Source of the DNA: Candidatus Altimarinota bacterium | Lineage (GTDB): Bacteria; Patescibacteriota; Gracilibacteria; UBA4473 | DNA length: 11,642 nt | NCBI GenBank assembly: GCA_027028725.1 | Contig: JALVIB010000033.1 | Location: 1-11,642, forward strand | Reading direction: 5' to 3' | Part shown: piece by piece, positions 6,691 through 11,642 of the stretch | Layout of the letters: each line of letters starts with the position of its first letter | Numbering within the stretch: the first letter of the stretch is position 1 | Notes under the pieces: generated by a model | What the model was told of the DNA's origin: nothing | Database searches by the model: none | What the model saw: the letters and a program-made list of their open reading frames with translations, nothing else | Made by a program: the position numbers and the translations under genes

Positions 6691-6886
6691 TTAAGGAAAC
6701 TCTGATAAATAACGCAAAACAGAAAATTTTAAGATTTTTGAGATAATTTTTTCGAGAAATTGATTTTCGTAGCGGGCTACGGAAATCGCTATTTCGAGGG
6801 AAAATTAGCCAAAAAGATGAATTTTATTTTTGCGCCTGTCTAATTACTTTATCGCGTAGAATTTTTATTTATCAGAGTTTTCTTAA
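6691..6886. mobile_element. 196-bp MITE-like element with 22-bp terminal inverted repeats
   Basis: The left terminus (6691-6712) and right terminus (6865-6886) are reverse complements over 22 nt with one mismatch; the shared inner part is AAACTCTGATAAATAA. Both outer ends carry TTAA, which may be the target duplication. The centre holds a long imperfect hairpin (about 6752-6798) whose core is CGTAGC(GG)GCTACG at 6768-6781. No transposase is encoded, so it would need one in trans. A related end lies at 38-93. Confidence 0.75.
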
Positions 6887-6895
6887 AAACATATG

Positions 6896-6923
6896 GTAGA
6901 GACGCCATGCCTGGCGTCTATAC
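6896..6923. repeat. GTAG-headed palindrome 1
   Basis: GTAGAGACGCCA(TGCC)TGGCGTCTATAC forms a 12-bp stem with a single mismatch. The head GTAG and tail ATAC fit REP-like palindromes, whose stems vary while the flanks are kept. It starts 9 bp beyond the MITE end. Confidence 0.75.
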
Positions 6924-6947
6924 AAAAAAATCGCGGTAATTTAGAAA

Positions 6948-6971
6948 GCGCGACGGCGCCGTCGCGCCTAC
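6948..6971. repeat. GTAG/CTAC palindrome 2
   Basis: A perfect 20-bp palindrome, GCGCGACGGC plus its complement (6948-6967), is followed by CTAC, so the GTAG head lies on the minus strand. The preceding AGAAA is shared with palindrome 3, but the stem interior differs. Confidence 0.8.
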
Positions 6972-6992
6972 AATTTTTTCATATTTCAGAAA

Positions 6993-7016
6993 GCGCGGTC
7001 ACGCGACCGCGCCTAC
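6993..7016. repeat. GTAG/CTAC palindrome 3
   Basis: GCGCGGTC(ACGC)GACCGCGC is a perfect 8-bp stem, preceded by TTTCAGAAA and followed by CTAC. Flanks match palindrome 2; the stem sequence does not. Confidence 0.8.
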
Positions 7017-7082
7017 AAAAATAGGATCTACCCTAAAAAATAAAGCAGATGAAAAAATTAAAAATATTTTTTCGCGGGATTT

Positions 7083-7156
7083 GTAGGGACGCCCTTTATG
7101 GGGGTCCCAAAAAATGAAATTCAAATTATTGGGCGACCACCAGGGATCGCCCCTAC
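7083..7156. repeat. Converging pair of GTAG-headed palindromes
   Basis: The first hairpin (7083-7108) is GTAG then GGGACGCCC(TTTATG)GGGGGTCCC with one mismatch. After a 22-bp A/T-rich spacer, the second (7131-7156) is GGGCGA...TCGCCC followed by CTAC. The two point in opposite directions with GTAG/CTAC outermost, the arrangement of paired REP elements (REPIN/BIME-like). Confidence 0.7.
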
Positions 7157-7190
7157 AAAAAAGGAATAATTTTTAGGGCTACCAAAATTA

Positions 7191-7225
7191 TTAACTTTTA
7201 ACTATTAACTATTAACTATTAACTT
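7191..7225. repeat. Five tandem heptamers (TTAACTW)
   Basis: TTAACTT, three TTAACTA and a final TTAACTT run without interruption for 35 bp. It is the reverse complement of the heptamer seen at 3815-3842 and 6605-6630. Confidence 0.85.
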
Positions 7226-7254
7226 CCATAAAATTCCGCGAAATTTCAAAATTT

Positions 7255-7282
7255 TTGCTTTTATCATAATTTAAATTAAAAT
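7255..7282 (+). promoter_or_regulatory. Promoter for ftsW-murG, probably leaderless
   Basis: TTGCTT (7255-7260) and TAAAAT (7277-7282) are 16 bp apart, and the -10 ends exactly 7 nt before the ftsW ATG. No Shine-Dalgarno sequence is present. The same promoter would serve murG. Confidence 0.5.
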
Positions 7283-7289
7283 TTCCGTA

Positions 7290-8393
7290 ATGAATTTTGA
7301 TAAAAAATTAGCCATTGCAGTCGGTTTTCTGGTTGTTTTTGGGCTGGTAATGATGAGCTCAATGTCGATTGTCGCAAGTTTTGATATTACTGGAGAAAAC
7401 GATTTTTATCTAAAAAGGCATTTTTGGTACATCATCATTGGGATTATTGCTTTGATAGTCGCTTTTAAGTTTCCTTTAGATATGTTGCGAAAATGGTCGA
7501 TGTTGATTTATTTAGGAGCTTTGGGACTGATGATTGCGACAATGTTCGCGGGAGAAGACTACGGAACAACCGCGAAATTATGGCTAAAAATTGGTGGTTT
7601 TTCGTTTCAGCCAATTGAAATAGCCAAGGTCGCGATTATAATTTTTATTTCCGCGATTTTCGGAAGCGGAAAACTGAAAGCAAGCAGTTTTGAAGCTGGT
7701 TTTATGCCATTTGCTGTTATTTTAGGAATTCCCACAATTTTACTCGCGATTCAGTCAGATTTTGGTGGGTTAGCAGTTTTGGTTTTAACTTCTTCCATTA
7801 TTTATTTTGTCGCGGGGGCAAATTTCAAACATTTTTTCGGTGGAGCAGGAGTTTTATCAGTTTTGGCAGTAATTGTCGCTACAACGGTGCCATATATTCG
7901 TAAACGCATGATAATATTTTTGCATCCAGAATTAGATCCACTTGGCGCAGGATTTCAGGTTAAACAAGCGCTAATTGCTATTGGAAGTGGTGGATTATGG
8001 GGACGCGGGTTTCAAAATTCCATTCAAAAATTCGACTATCTTCCGGAAGTGCAATCGGACACAATTTTCGCGGCAATTTCCGAAGAAATGGGCTTTTTCC
8101 GTATTCTAATTCTAATTTTTATTTATCTGGTAATTGTCTGGCGTGGTTTCGCAATTGCTAGCAAAATGCACGATAAATTTTATCGCTACCTTGCAGTTGG
8201 TCTTTCTTCGCTGATTACGGTGCAGGCATTTGTGAATATTGGGGTGAATATGGCTCTTTTGCCAAACACCGGAATTACTTTGCCGTTTATTTCCTACGGA
8301 GGAAGTTCGATTATAATGATGTTGGTCGCAACGGGTTTGTTATTACAAATTTCGACAAAAGTCGGTGAAAAACACTACAAAAGATATTTCTAA
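7290..8393 (+). CDS. ftsW: SEDS-family peptidoglycan glycosyltransferase, FtsW-like
   Basis: This 367-residue polytopic inner-membrane protein belongs to the FtsW/RodA/SpoVE family, which polymerises lipid II into glycan strands together with a class B penicillin-binding protein. It has about ten membrane helices. Visible motifs are KLWLKIGGFSFQPIEIAK (96-113), QSDFGG (155-160), GLWGRGFQNSIQKFDYLPE (235-253), SDTIFAAISEE (256-266) with the catalytic-type Asp257, and NTGITLPFISYGGSS (326-340). The phrase QNSIQKxxYLPE and the neighbouring murG favour FtsW (division) over RodA (elongation), but no ftsZ, ftsA or PBP gene is in view to confirm it. Expected length for FtsW is about 360-400. The stop is 15 bp before the murG start, so the two genes form an operon. 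Confidence 0.88.
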   Translation: MNFDKKLAIAVGFLVVFGLVMMSSMSIVASFDITGENDFYLKRHFWYIIIGIIALIVAFKFPLDMLRKWSMLIYLGALGLMIATMFAGEDYGTTAKLWLKIGGFSFQPIEIAKVAIIIFISAIFGSGKLKASSFEAGFMPFAVILGIPTILLAIQSDFGGLAVLVLTSSIIYFVAGANFKHFFGGAGVLSVLAVIVATTVPYIRKRMIIFLHPELDPLGAGFQVKQALIAIGSGGLWGRGFQNSIQKFDYLPEVQSDTIFAAISEEMGFFRILILIFIYLVIVWRGFAIASKMHDKFYRYLAVGLSSLITVQAFVNIGVNMALLPNTGITLPFISYGGSSIIMMLVATGLLLQISTKVGEKHYKRYF

Positions 8394-8408
8394 AAATCCC
8401 GCGAAATT

Positions 8409-9656
8409 ATGACAAAAAAAGTCTTACTAATTGGTGGCGGAACGGGCGGACACATTATTCCGTTAAAAAATTTAGCGGAAGAACTGCGTAAAAAGAAATG
8501 TCAGGTAGAAATTATTGTTTCAGATTCTCCACTAGATCGCCAAATCGCACAGGAAAATTTTATTGATTTGAAAAGAAAAAATCCCGCGAAAAAAGAACCC
8601 CCTGCTTCCTCCCGCAAGGCGGGAGGACAATTAAAAATTCATTATTTCCAAACGGATAAAATTAGGCGATATTTTTCTTGGAAAAACTTTTTTGCGCCGT
8701 TCAGGATTTTGAAATCAATTTTTTCCGCGAAAAAATTATTGGCGGAAATCAAACCGGATATTGTTTTTTTCAAAGGTGGCTTTGTCGGTTTTCCGTTTTT
8801 AATGGCGTTAATTTTTTCAAATTTTCGCGGGAAAATCTACGGACACGAATCAGATATTGAAACAGGAAAATTAACTAAATTACTGGAACAAGTTGCCGAT
8901 AAAGTTTTTTATAGTTTTGGCGAACCGCCTTATCCCCTCTTCTTTTCCGCGGAAAATTCTGCGACTTGTCCACCGAAGCTTCAAATCAACCCCCCTCAAT
9001 CCCCCCTTGTCAGGGGGGAAGTGTGCAATCACGACTTATCTACTGAATATTTAGCGAAGGTGGAAAAAATCCCATCTAACACCCGCTCTCCCGAGAACTC
9101 GGGGCTAGGAGAGGGAGCTAATAAGAATAAACTTTTAGTTTTTGGTGGCTCACAGGGCGCGCAATTTATTAACGAATTAATTCGCGATAATCTTGCGGAA
9201 TTAACGAAAAAATTTGAAGTTTTTTTGATAACAGGACTGGGAAAATCAATTAACTCCCCCTTGATAAGGACTTCAGTCTCTGCTAAAGCTACGACTGACA
9301 GGGAGGGGATTTCTTTTCAACAAATTGAAATGCTGTCTGCCTCTGAACTTAGCCAAAAAATAAAGGAATCGGATTTAATTATTTCGCGGGCGGGAGCGAA
9401 TTCTTTATTTGAAATAATTTCCGCGAAAAAACCGAGTCTGATTATTCCCCTACCGTCAGCGGCTAAAAATCATCAGGAAAAAAATGCGCAATTCTTCGCG
9501 AAAAAAGGTCTTTGTTATGTTTTTCACCAAAATAAAAACCACGATTTTTTGAAAACTTTGGAAATCTGTTTTGCTGATAAAAAGTTGCGAGAAAATTTAC
9601 AAAAATCAACCATTCAAAATTCCGCGAAAAAAATCGCCCACGAAATTATTCAATAG
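8409..9656 (+). CDS. murG: MurG GlcNAc transferase with four repeat-derived inserts
   Basis: MurG adds GlcNAc to lipid I on the inner face of the membrane, making lipid II for FtsW. The N-terminal donor loop is GGGTGGHIIP (9-18); KIRRYFSWKN (84-93), FFKGGFVGFP (120-129) and YGHESDIETGK (144-154) follow. The C-terminal half has LLVFGGSQGAQFIN (242-255), SRAGANSLFEI (326-336) and PLPSAAKNHQEKNA (347-360). At 415 residues it exceeds the usual 350-370 because of low-complexity, Pro/Ser-rich inserts at about 58-75, 193-204, 222-237 and 282-300, each encoded by a palindromic repeat. The TGNPVR segment expected near residue 190-205 is not intact; only INP and VR remain around an insert. Apart from the 15-bp gap made entirely of a dispersed motif, it follows ftsW directly. 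It overlaps the convergent 9646 gene by 11 bp. Confidence 0.92.
   Translation: MTKKVLLIGGGTGGHIIPLKNLAEELRKKKCQVEIIVSDSPLDRQIAQENFIDLKRKNPAKKEPPASSRKAGGQLKIHYFQTDKIRRYFSWKNFFAPFRILKSIFSAKKLLAEIKPDIVFFKGGFVGFPFLMALIFSNFRGKIYGHESDIETGKLTKLLEQVADKVFYSFGEPPYPLFFSAENSATCPPKLQINPPQSPLVRGEVCNHDLSTEYLAKVEKIPSNTRSPENSGLGEGANKNKLLVFGGSQGAQFINELIRDNLAELTKKFEVFLITGLGKSINSPLIRTSVSAKATTDREGISFQQIEMLSASELSQKIKESDLIISRAGANSLFEIISAKKPSLIIPLPSAAKNHQEKNAQFFAKKGLCYVFHQNKNHDFLKTLEICFADKKLRENLQKSTIQNSAKKIAHEIIQ
8596..8626. repeat. Palindromic insert 1 in murG
   Basis: The head AACCCCCTGCTTCC (8596-8609) is identical to the intergenic repeat at 3888-3901. It runs into a perfect hairpin CCTCCCGC(AAG)GCGGGAGG (8608-8626). 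Translated as EPPASSRKAGG. A dispersed AAATCCCGCGAAA lies immediately upstream and supplies NPAK. Confidence 0.85.
8988..9020. repeat. Palindromic insert 2 in murG
   Basis: The head AACCCCCCTCAAT leads into the hairpin CCCCCCT(TGTC)AGGGGGG (9001-9018). The TTGTCA centre is shared with the intergenic element at 512-597. It is translated NPPQSPLVRGE and falls where MurG proteins normally carry TGNPVR. Confidence 0.85.
9085..9113. repeat. Palindromic insert 3 in murG
   Basis: An inner hairpin CCCGAG(AA)CTCGGG (9090-9103) sits within an outer pair CTCTCC/GGAGAG (9086-9091 and 9108-9113). It is translated TRSPENSGLGEG and lies just before the conserved LLVFGGSQGA strand-loop. Confidence 0.8.
9252..9308. 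repeat. Palindromic insert 4 in murG
   Basis: CTCCCCCTTGATAAGG is followed by an imperfect nested hairpin with outer arms TCAGTC (9273-9278) and GACTGA (9293-9298) around GCT-AAA-GCT. It is translated NSPLIRTSVSAKATTDREG. Removing it joins LITGLGKS to ISFQQIEML, the normal MurG spacing. Confidence 0.8.
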
Positions 9657-10599
9657 TCTGTTTCCAAACCACTTCAAACGGTAAATCATCAATGTTTTGC
9701 TGTTGATTATCAAGTTCAGCTTCGTATCTGCGATACTCTTCTTCGGGGATTTGCGAATGAAAAATTGGCACTTCTTCTTCGTATTGAAATTCGTCTGTTT
9801 CCTCCTTTGAGCGGGTGAAATAGCGAATAATTGCGATGACAAAAAGTATTGCTAAAAAGGTCAAAAAATAGCGTAGAACTTTGAACCAATTTATACCTGT
9901 TGTTGATTTTTTCGCGGGATTTTTGACCGACGGATGAGCGAGCTCGTTCCATAATTCAGGCAGATATTCAGCTGTTCTGTCCTCACTGTATTGCGGATTA
10001 TCTAAATCCAAAAAAGTGTTTAATTCCAATTTTCCATCAGCGGTTTCGCCTTGAATATTAATCTTTGTTTTCAAATTTTCGCGGAATTTTCCGACAAAAA
10101 TCGCCGGCGAATTAGCACGCACTTCGGCTTGTTTGGTCTGCACCGCAAAAATGTTTCCGCCAAAATCAATTTTGATATTTTTCAATAAAACCGGACTCAA
10201 ATTTTTTTCCGCGAAATTTTGGAACTGCTCAAAAATATCTTCTCCCGGTTGGTACCTGAAATTCAAATAATCTCTCAGCGGTTCACCCAAAGCAATTACC
10301 ACATTTTTTTGTGGATTAACTTTTTCCGGACGAAATTCATCCGTTTTGACGATGCGTGCGTGGCGTTGTTGTTGCAAAAACGGGAAAAGCTCGCGATAAA
10401 TTTTTTCTTCCTCCGGATGATAATTTTTGACATAAACTTCCCTCTTTCTTATGGCTTTGGCTTGTGGTGAGGCAAAAATTTTAACCATAAAAAATCCGGG
10501 AGTTTCCTTTGTTTTAATCAATTCGTAACTGAAATCAGGCGAACTCGCGAAAGTTAAACCGGAAATCAAAGTTAAGAGAAAAATCAGGGGCTTTTTCAT
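9646..10599 (-). CDS. Secreted membrane-anchored protein, VIT/vWA-family C-terminal region without MIDAS
   Basis: The 317-residue protein starts with a signal peptide (MKKPLIFLLTLISGLTFA, 1-18), has an outer domain to about 236, one membrane helix (about 241-262) and an acidic cytoplasmic tail rich in Glu/Gln (265-317). Residues about 118-222 (QPGEDIFEQFQNFAEKNLSP, IDFGGNIF, PAIFVGKF, EYLPELWNEL) resemble the region that follows the vWA domain in VIT/vWA (inter-alpha-inhibitor-like) proteins. The space where a vWA domain should lie is only about 80 residues, with no DxSxS metal site, so it is a reduced derivative or remnant. The ATG at 10599 is preferred over an upstream one at 10671: it begins the signal peptide and has TTGCCT-17-TAAAAA placed 7 nt upstream. 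The stop overlaps the murG end by 11 bp. Residues 227-231 (NPAKK) are motif-encoded. The family call is by eye. Confidence 0.65.
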   Translation of the reverse strand: MKKPLIFLLTLISGLTFASSPDFSYELIKTKETPGFFMVKIFASPQAKAIRKREVYVKNYHPEEEKIYRELFPFLQQQRHARIVKTDEFRPEKVNPQKNVVIALGEPLRDYLNFRYQPGEDIFEQFQNFAEKNLSPVLLKNIKIDFGGNIFAVQTKQAEVRANSPAIFVGKFRENLKTKINIQGETADGKLELNTFLDLDNPQYSEDRTAEYLPELWNELAHPSVKNPAKKSTTGINWFKVLRYFLTFLAILFVIAIIRYFTRSKEETDEFQYEEEVPIFHSQIPEEEYRRYEAELDNQQQNIDDLPFEVVWKQTIE

Positions 10600-10606
10600 T
10601 GTTTTG

Positions 10607-10635
10607 TTTTTAACAGAAATTAGACTTTTAGGCAA
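10607..10635 (-). promoter_or_regulatory. Promoter for the 9646-10599 gene, probably leaderless
   Basis: On the minus strand TTGCCT (plus 10630-10635) and TAAAAA (plus 10607-10612) are 17 bp apart, and the -10 ends 7 nt before the ATG at 10599. This supports the shorter start with the signal peptide. Confidence 0.5.
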
Positions 10636-10748
10636 ATTTTGTGTTTGAAAAAAAACAGCAGAAGAATTCAAGAATTTCAGAGGTCAGAAGAAAGTCCTTA
10701 TTTTTAAGGATAGAAGGTGATAAAATCCCGCGAAATTTTCCTATATCA

Positions 10749-10843
10749 AACACCCCCTCGCCCCCTCTTCGTCTGAAGAGGGGGGAATAAAATGAATTTC
10801 TATTTCTCCCCTCTTTGCCAAAGAGGGGAATTAAAGGGGTGTT
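10749..10843. repeat. Composite C/G-run inverted repeat, about 95 bp
   Basis: The outer ends AACACCCCC and GGGGTGTT are complementary. Inside are two perfect hairpins, CCCCCTCTTC(GTCT)GAAGAGGGGG (10761-10784) and CCCCTCTTTG(C)CAAAGAGGGG (10808-10828), about 23 bp apart. Dispersed 13-mers in opposite orientation flank the unit at 10724-10736 and 10848-10860. The layout mirrors 512-597. It separates the two minus-strand envelope genes and could attenuate transcription after the DUF4012 gene, although no T-tract follows either hairpin. Confidence 0.75.
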
Positions 10844-10859
10844 CTTTTTTCGCGGGATT

Positions 10860-11642
10860 TTAGAACTTCACCACCGCGCGGAAATCTTGGTCAATTAACT
10901 TCACCGGTCGACCGATGTTATAAGTTTCCGCGGAAAATTTTCCGTTATCTTTGGTGGAAATTGTTTCCAAAAAAGTTGTTTTTTGGCGTCCCGGAGTTCC
11001 CACCATTTGCAAAAAATAAGGTCGCCAATTATGACTTCCCTGCTCGATTTGCGTTTCGTATTCCACGGAAATTTCCAATTTTTCCCCCGGCAAAACATAC
11101 ATCGGAATTTCCAAAACCTGAAAATCCCCTATCTCTGATTTTTTCGCGAGAATTTCCCCAGACGGATTTTGCTGGCTCAAAAGTTTCGCTGAACTCGGCA
11201 AGAAAACGCGCAAAATAGTGCGGTTCTCCCCTGCTCCGAGTTTCCAATAAATATCGTCTGTCAGCAAATCGCGGATATTTTCTGACCACAAATCTGTGTC
11301 CAAAAGCTCATCAATTTCCCCTTTGCGCAAAGCGTGCGTGCGGATAATTTTTAAAGTGTTTTTCACTTTTCCGTCTGCCGAAATTTCCGAATTATGCTTA
11401 ATTTTCGTCCACATAAATTTTTCTGACTTATTCGCTCCGACCGAGACAAAATCAAATTGCAAAAAATTATTCGCGAGATTTTTTTTCGCGAGTTTTCCGT
11501 CTAAATGAAAAAAAAAAAAAAGTCTTTGTAATTGCGGATTTTCCGAGTTTGCCAAGATATTTTTCTCAGCAATAAATTCTTTGTAATCAAAATTCTTAAA
11601 TCCCGCGCTGTGCCCCGCAAGGCGGTGGAAATTTTTCCGCAA
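10860..11642 (-). CDS. DUF4012-family protein, C-terminal part (cut by window edge)
   Basis: The visible 260 codons are the C-terminus of a larger gene that continues past the right edge; the first visible codon is TTG and should not be taken as the start. Family traits are an N-terminal phrase KEFIAEKNILANSENPQLQR followed by HLDGKL, matching the usual eKhillyf.dpelQ....gwdG segment, then SADGKVKNTLKI, a segment IYWKLGAGENRTILRVFLPSS (the usual YrnYlRvyvP) and EIPMYVLPGEKLEISVEYE (the PPGE-type beta-sheet end). DUF4012 proteins are membrane-anchored extracellular proteins of unknown function, frequent in Gram-positives and candidate phyla. A run of 14 T in the coding strand encodes FFFF within the conserved segment. 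Both flanks of the run read as family sequence in the same frame, so the frame is intact as given. Confidence 0.75.
   Translation of the reverse strand: MRKNFHRLAGHSAGFKNFDYKEFIAEKNILANSENPQLQRLFFFFHLDGKLAKKNLANNFLQFDFVSVGANKSEKFMWTKIKHNSEISADGKVKNTLKIIRTHALRKGEIDELLDTDLWSENIRDLLTDDIYWKLGAGENRTILRVFLPSSAKLLSQQNPSGEILAKKSEIGDFQVLEIPMYVLPGEKLEISVEYETQIEQGSHNWRPYFLQMVGTPGRQKTTFLETISTKDNGKFSAETYNIGRPVKLIDQDFRAVVKF
11508..11521. repeat. 14-nt homopolymer (A on plus strand) inside the DUF4012 gene
   Basis: Fourteen consecutive A on the plus strand read as T on the coding strand and encode part of RLFFFFH. This is the longest homopolymer I saw in the window, and it lies in an otherwise conserved region. 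Confidence 0.9.

Larger units (their letters stand above)
6548..7289. other. Repeat-rich divergent intergenic tract
   Basis: These 742 bp contain no credible gene on either strand. They lie between the start of the DJ-1-like gene (minus) and the start of ftsW (plus). In order they hold a DJ-1 promoter, a heptamer block, a dispersed 13-mer, a 196-bp MITE, three variable palindromes, another 13-mer, a converging palindrome pair, a second heptamer block and the ftsW promoter. It looks like a site where small non-autonomous elements accumulate. Confidence 0.8.
545..11607. repeat. Dispersed highly iterated motif TTTCGCGGGATTT
   Basis: The 7-mer core CGCGGGA or its complement TCCCGCG starts at 548, 619, 1959, 2003, 2178, 2608, 3524, 4148, 4312, 4805, 4958, 5041, 5835, 6016, 6365, 6677, 7073, 7547, 8397, 8582, 8826, 9913, 10726, 10851 and 11601. 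Fifteen of these carry the exact 13-mer: eight as TTTCGCGGGATTT, seven as the complement. Twelve of the 25 lie between genes although most of the window is coding. Copies inside genes are read in several frames (NPAK, FRGI, FAGI, IPRNF); no frame of the motif contains a stop. Many one-base variants such as CTCGCGAAA and CCGCGAAA also occur. The function is unknown. Confidence 0.9.

Noticed and set aside
6896..7156. CRISPR array
   Set aside because: The repeats are palindromes with differing stems and irregular spacing, not identical direct repeats with uniform spacers, and no cas gene is present.
6548..7289. A structured RNA or small gene in the long intergenic tract
   Set aside because: All strong stems are explained by repeat families also found elsewhere; no tRNA-like cloverleaf, riboswitch core or credible short open frame was seen.
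10600..10671. Upstream ATG at 10671 as start of the 9646 gene
   Set aside because: It would put 24 polar residues in front of a clear signal peptide and run through the -35/-10 pair at 10607-10635.
11640..11642. TTG at the window edge as start codon of the DUF4012 gene
   Set aside because: The visible part corresponds only to the C-terminal portion of the family, so the frame must continue beyond the window.

Overview
The window looks like part of a small, A+T-rich bacterial chromosome, most likely from the Candidate Phyla Radiation (Patescibacteria) or a similarly reduced, uncultivated lineage. This is an inference. It rests on low G+C, no Shine-Dalgarno sequence before any gene, a DUF4012-type envelope protein, short intergenic spaces mixed with dense dispersed repeats, and housekeeping genes out of their usual operons. 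The standard bacterial code fits: TGA is used once as a stop (at 4872) and interrupts no conserved gene.

Layout. Positions 1-123 hold the end of a MITE-like element and a palindrome. Then, on the plus strand: a small class II (PAICS-type) purE-like gene (124-513), hisS (663-1955), argS (2010-3806), the membrane and nucleotide-binding half of a polyprenyl-phosphate sugar transferase that lacks its catalytic domain (4014-4874), and an AEC-family transporter (5087-6010). A DJ-1-like gene (6038-6547, minus) converges on the transporter. The largest intergenic tract (6548-7289) is packed with repeats: a complete 196-bp MITE, five variable-stem palindromes with GTAG/CTAC ends, and tandem heptamers. 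Next comes a cell-wall pair, an SEDS-family gene (probably ftsW, 7290-8393) and murG (8409-9656), 15 bp apart. Two minus-strand envelope genes close the window: a secreted, membrane-anchored protein resembling the region after the vWA domain in VIT/vWA proteins (9646-10599), and the C-terminal part of a DUF4012 protein (10860-11642, cut by the window edge).

Three signals stand out. First, the 13-mer TTTCGCGGGATTT occurs exactly 15 times on either strand, and its core CGCGGGA 25 times, in genes and between them, with no orientation bias; it resembles a DNA-uptake sequence or a HIP1-like iterated motif. Second, murG carries four in-frame palindromic inserts whose relatives lie between genes, as in Rickettsia palindromic elements; argS shows a milder version. 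Third, most genes have a -10-like hexamer exactly 6-7 nt before the ATG and no ribosome-binding site, which suggests leaderless transcripts.

No tRNA, rRNA, CRISPR array or transposase gene was recognised.
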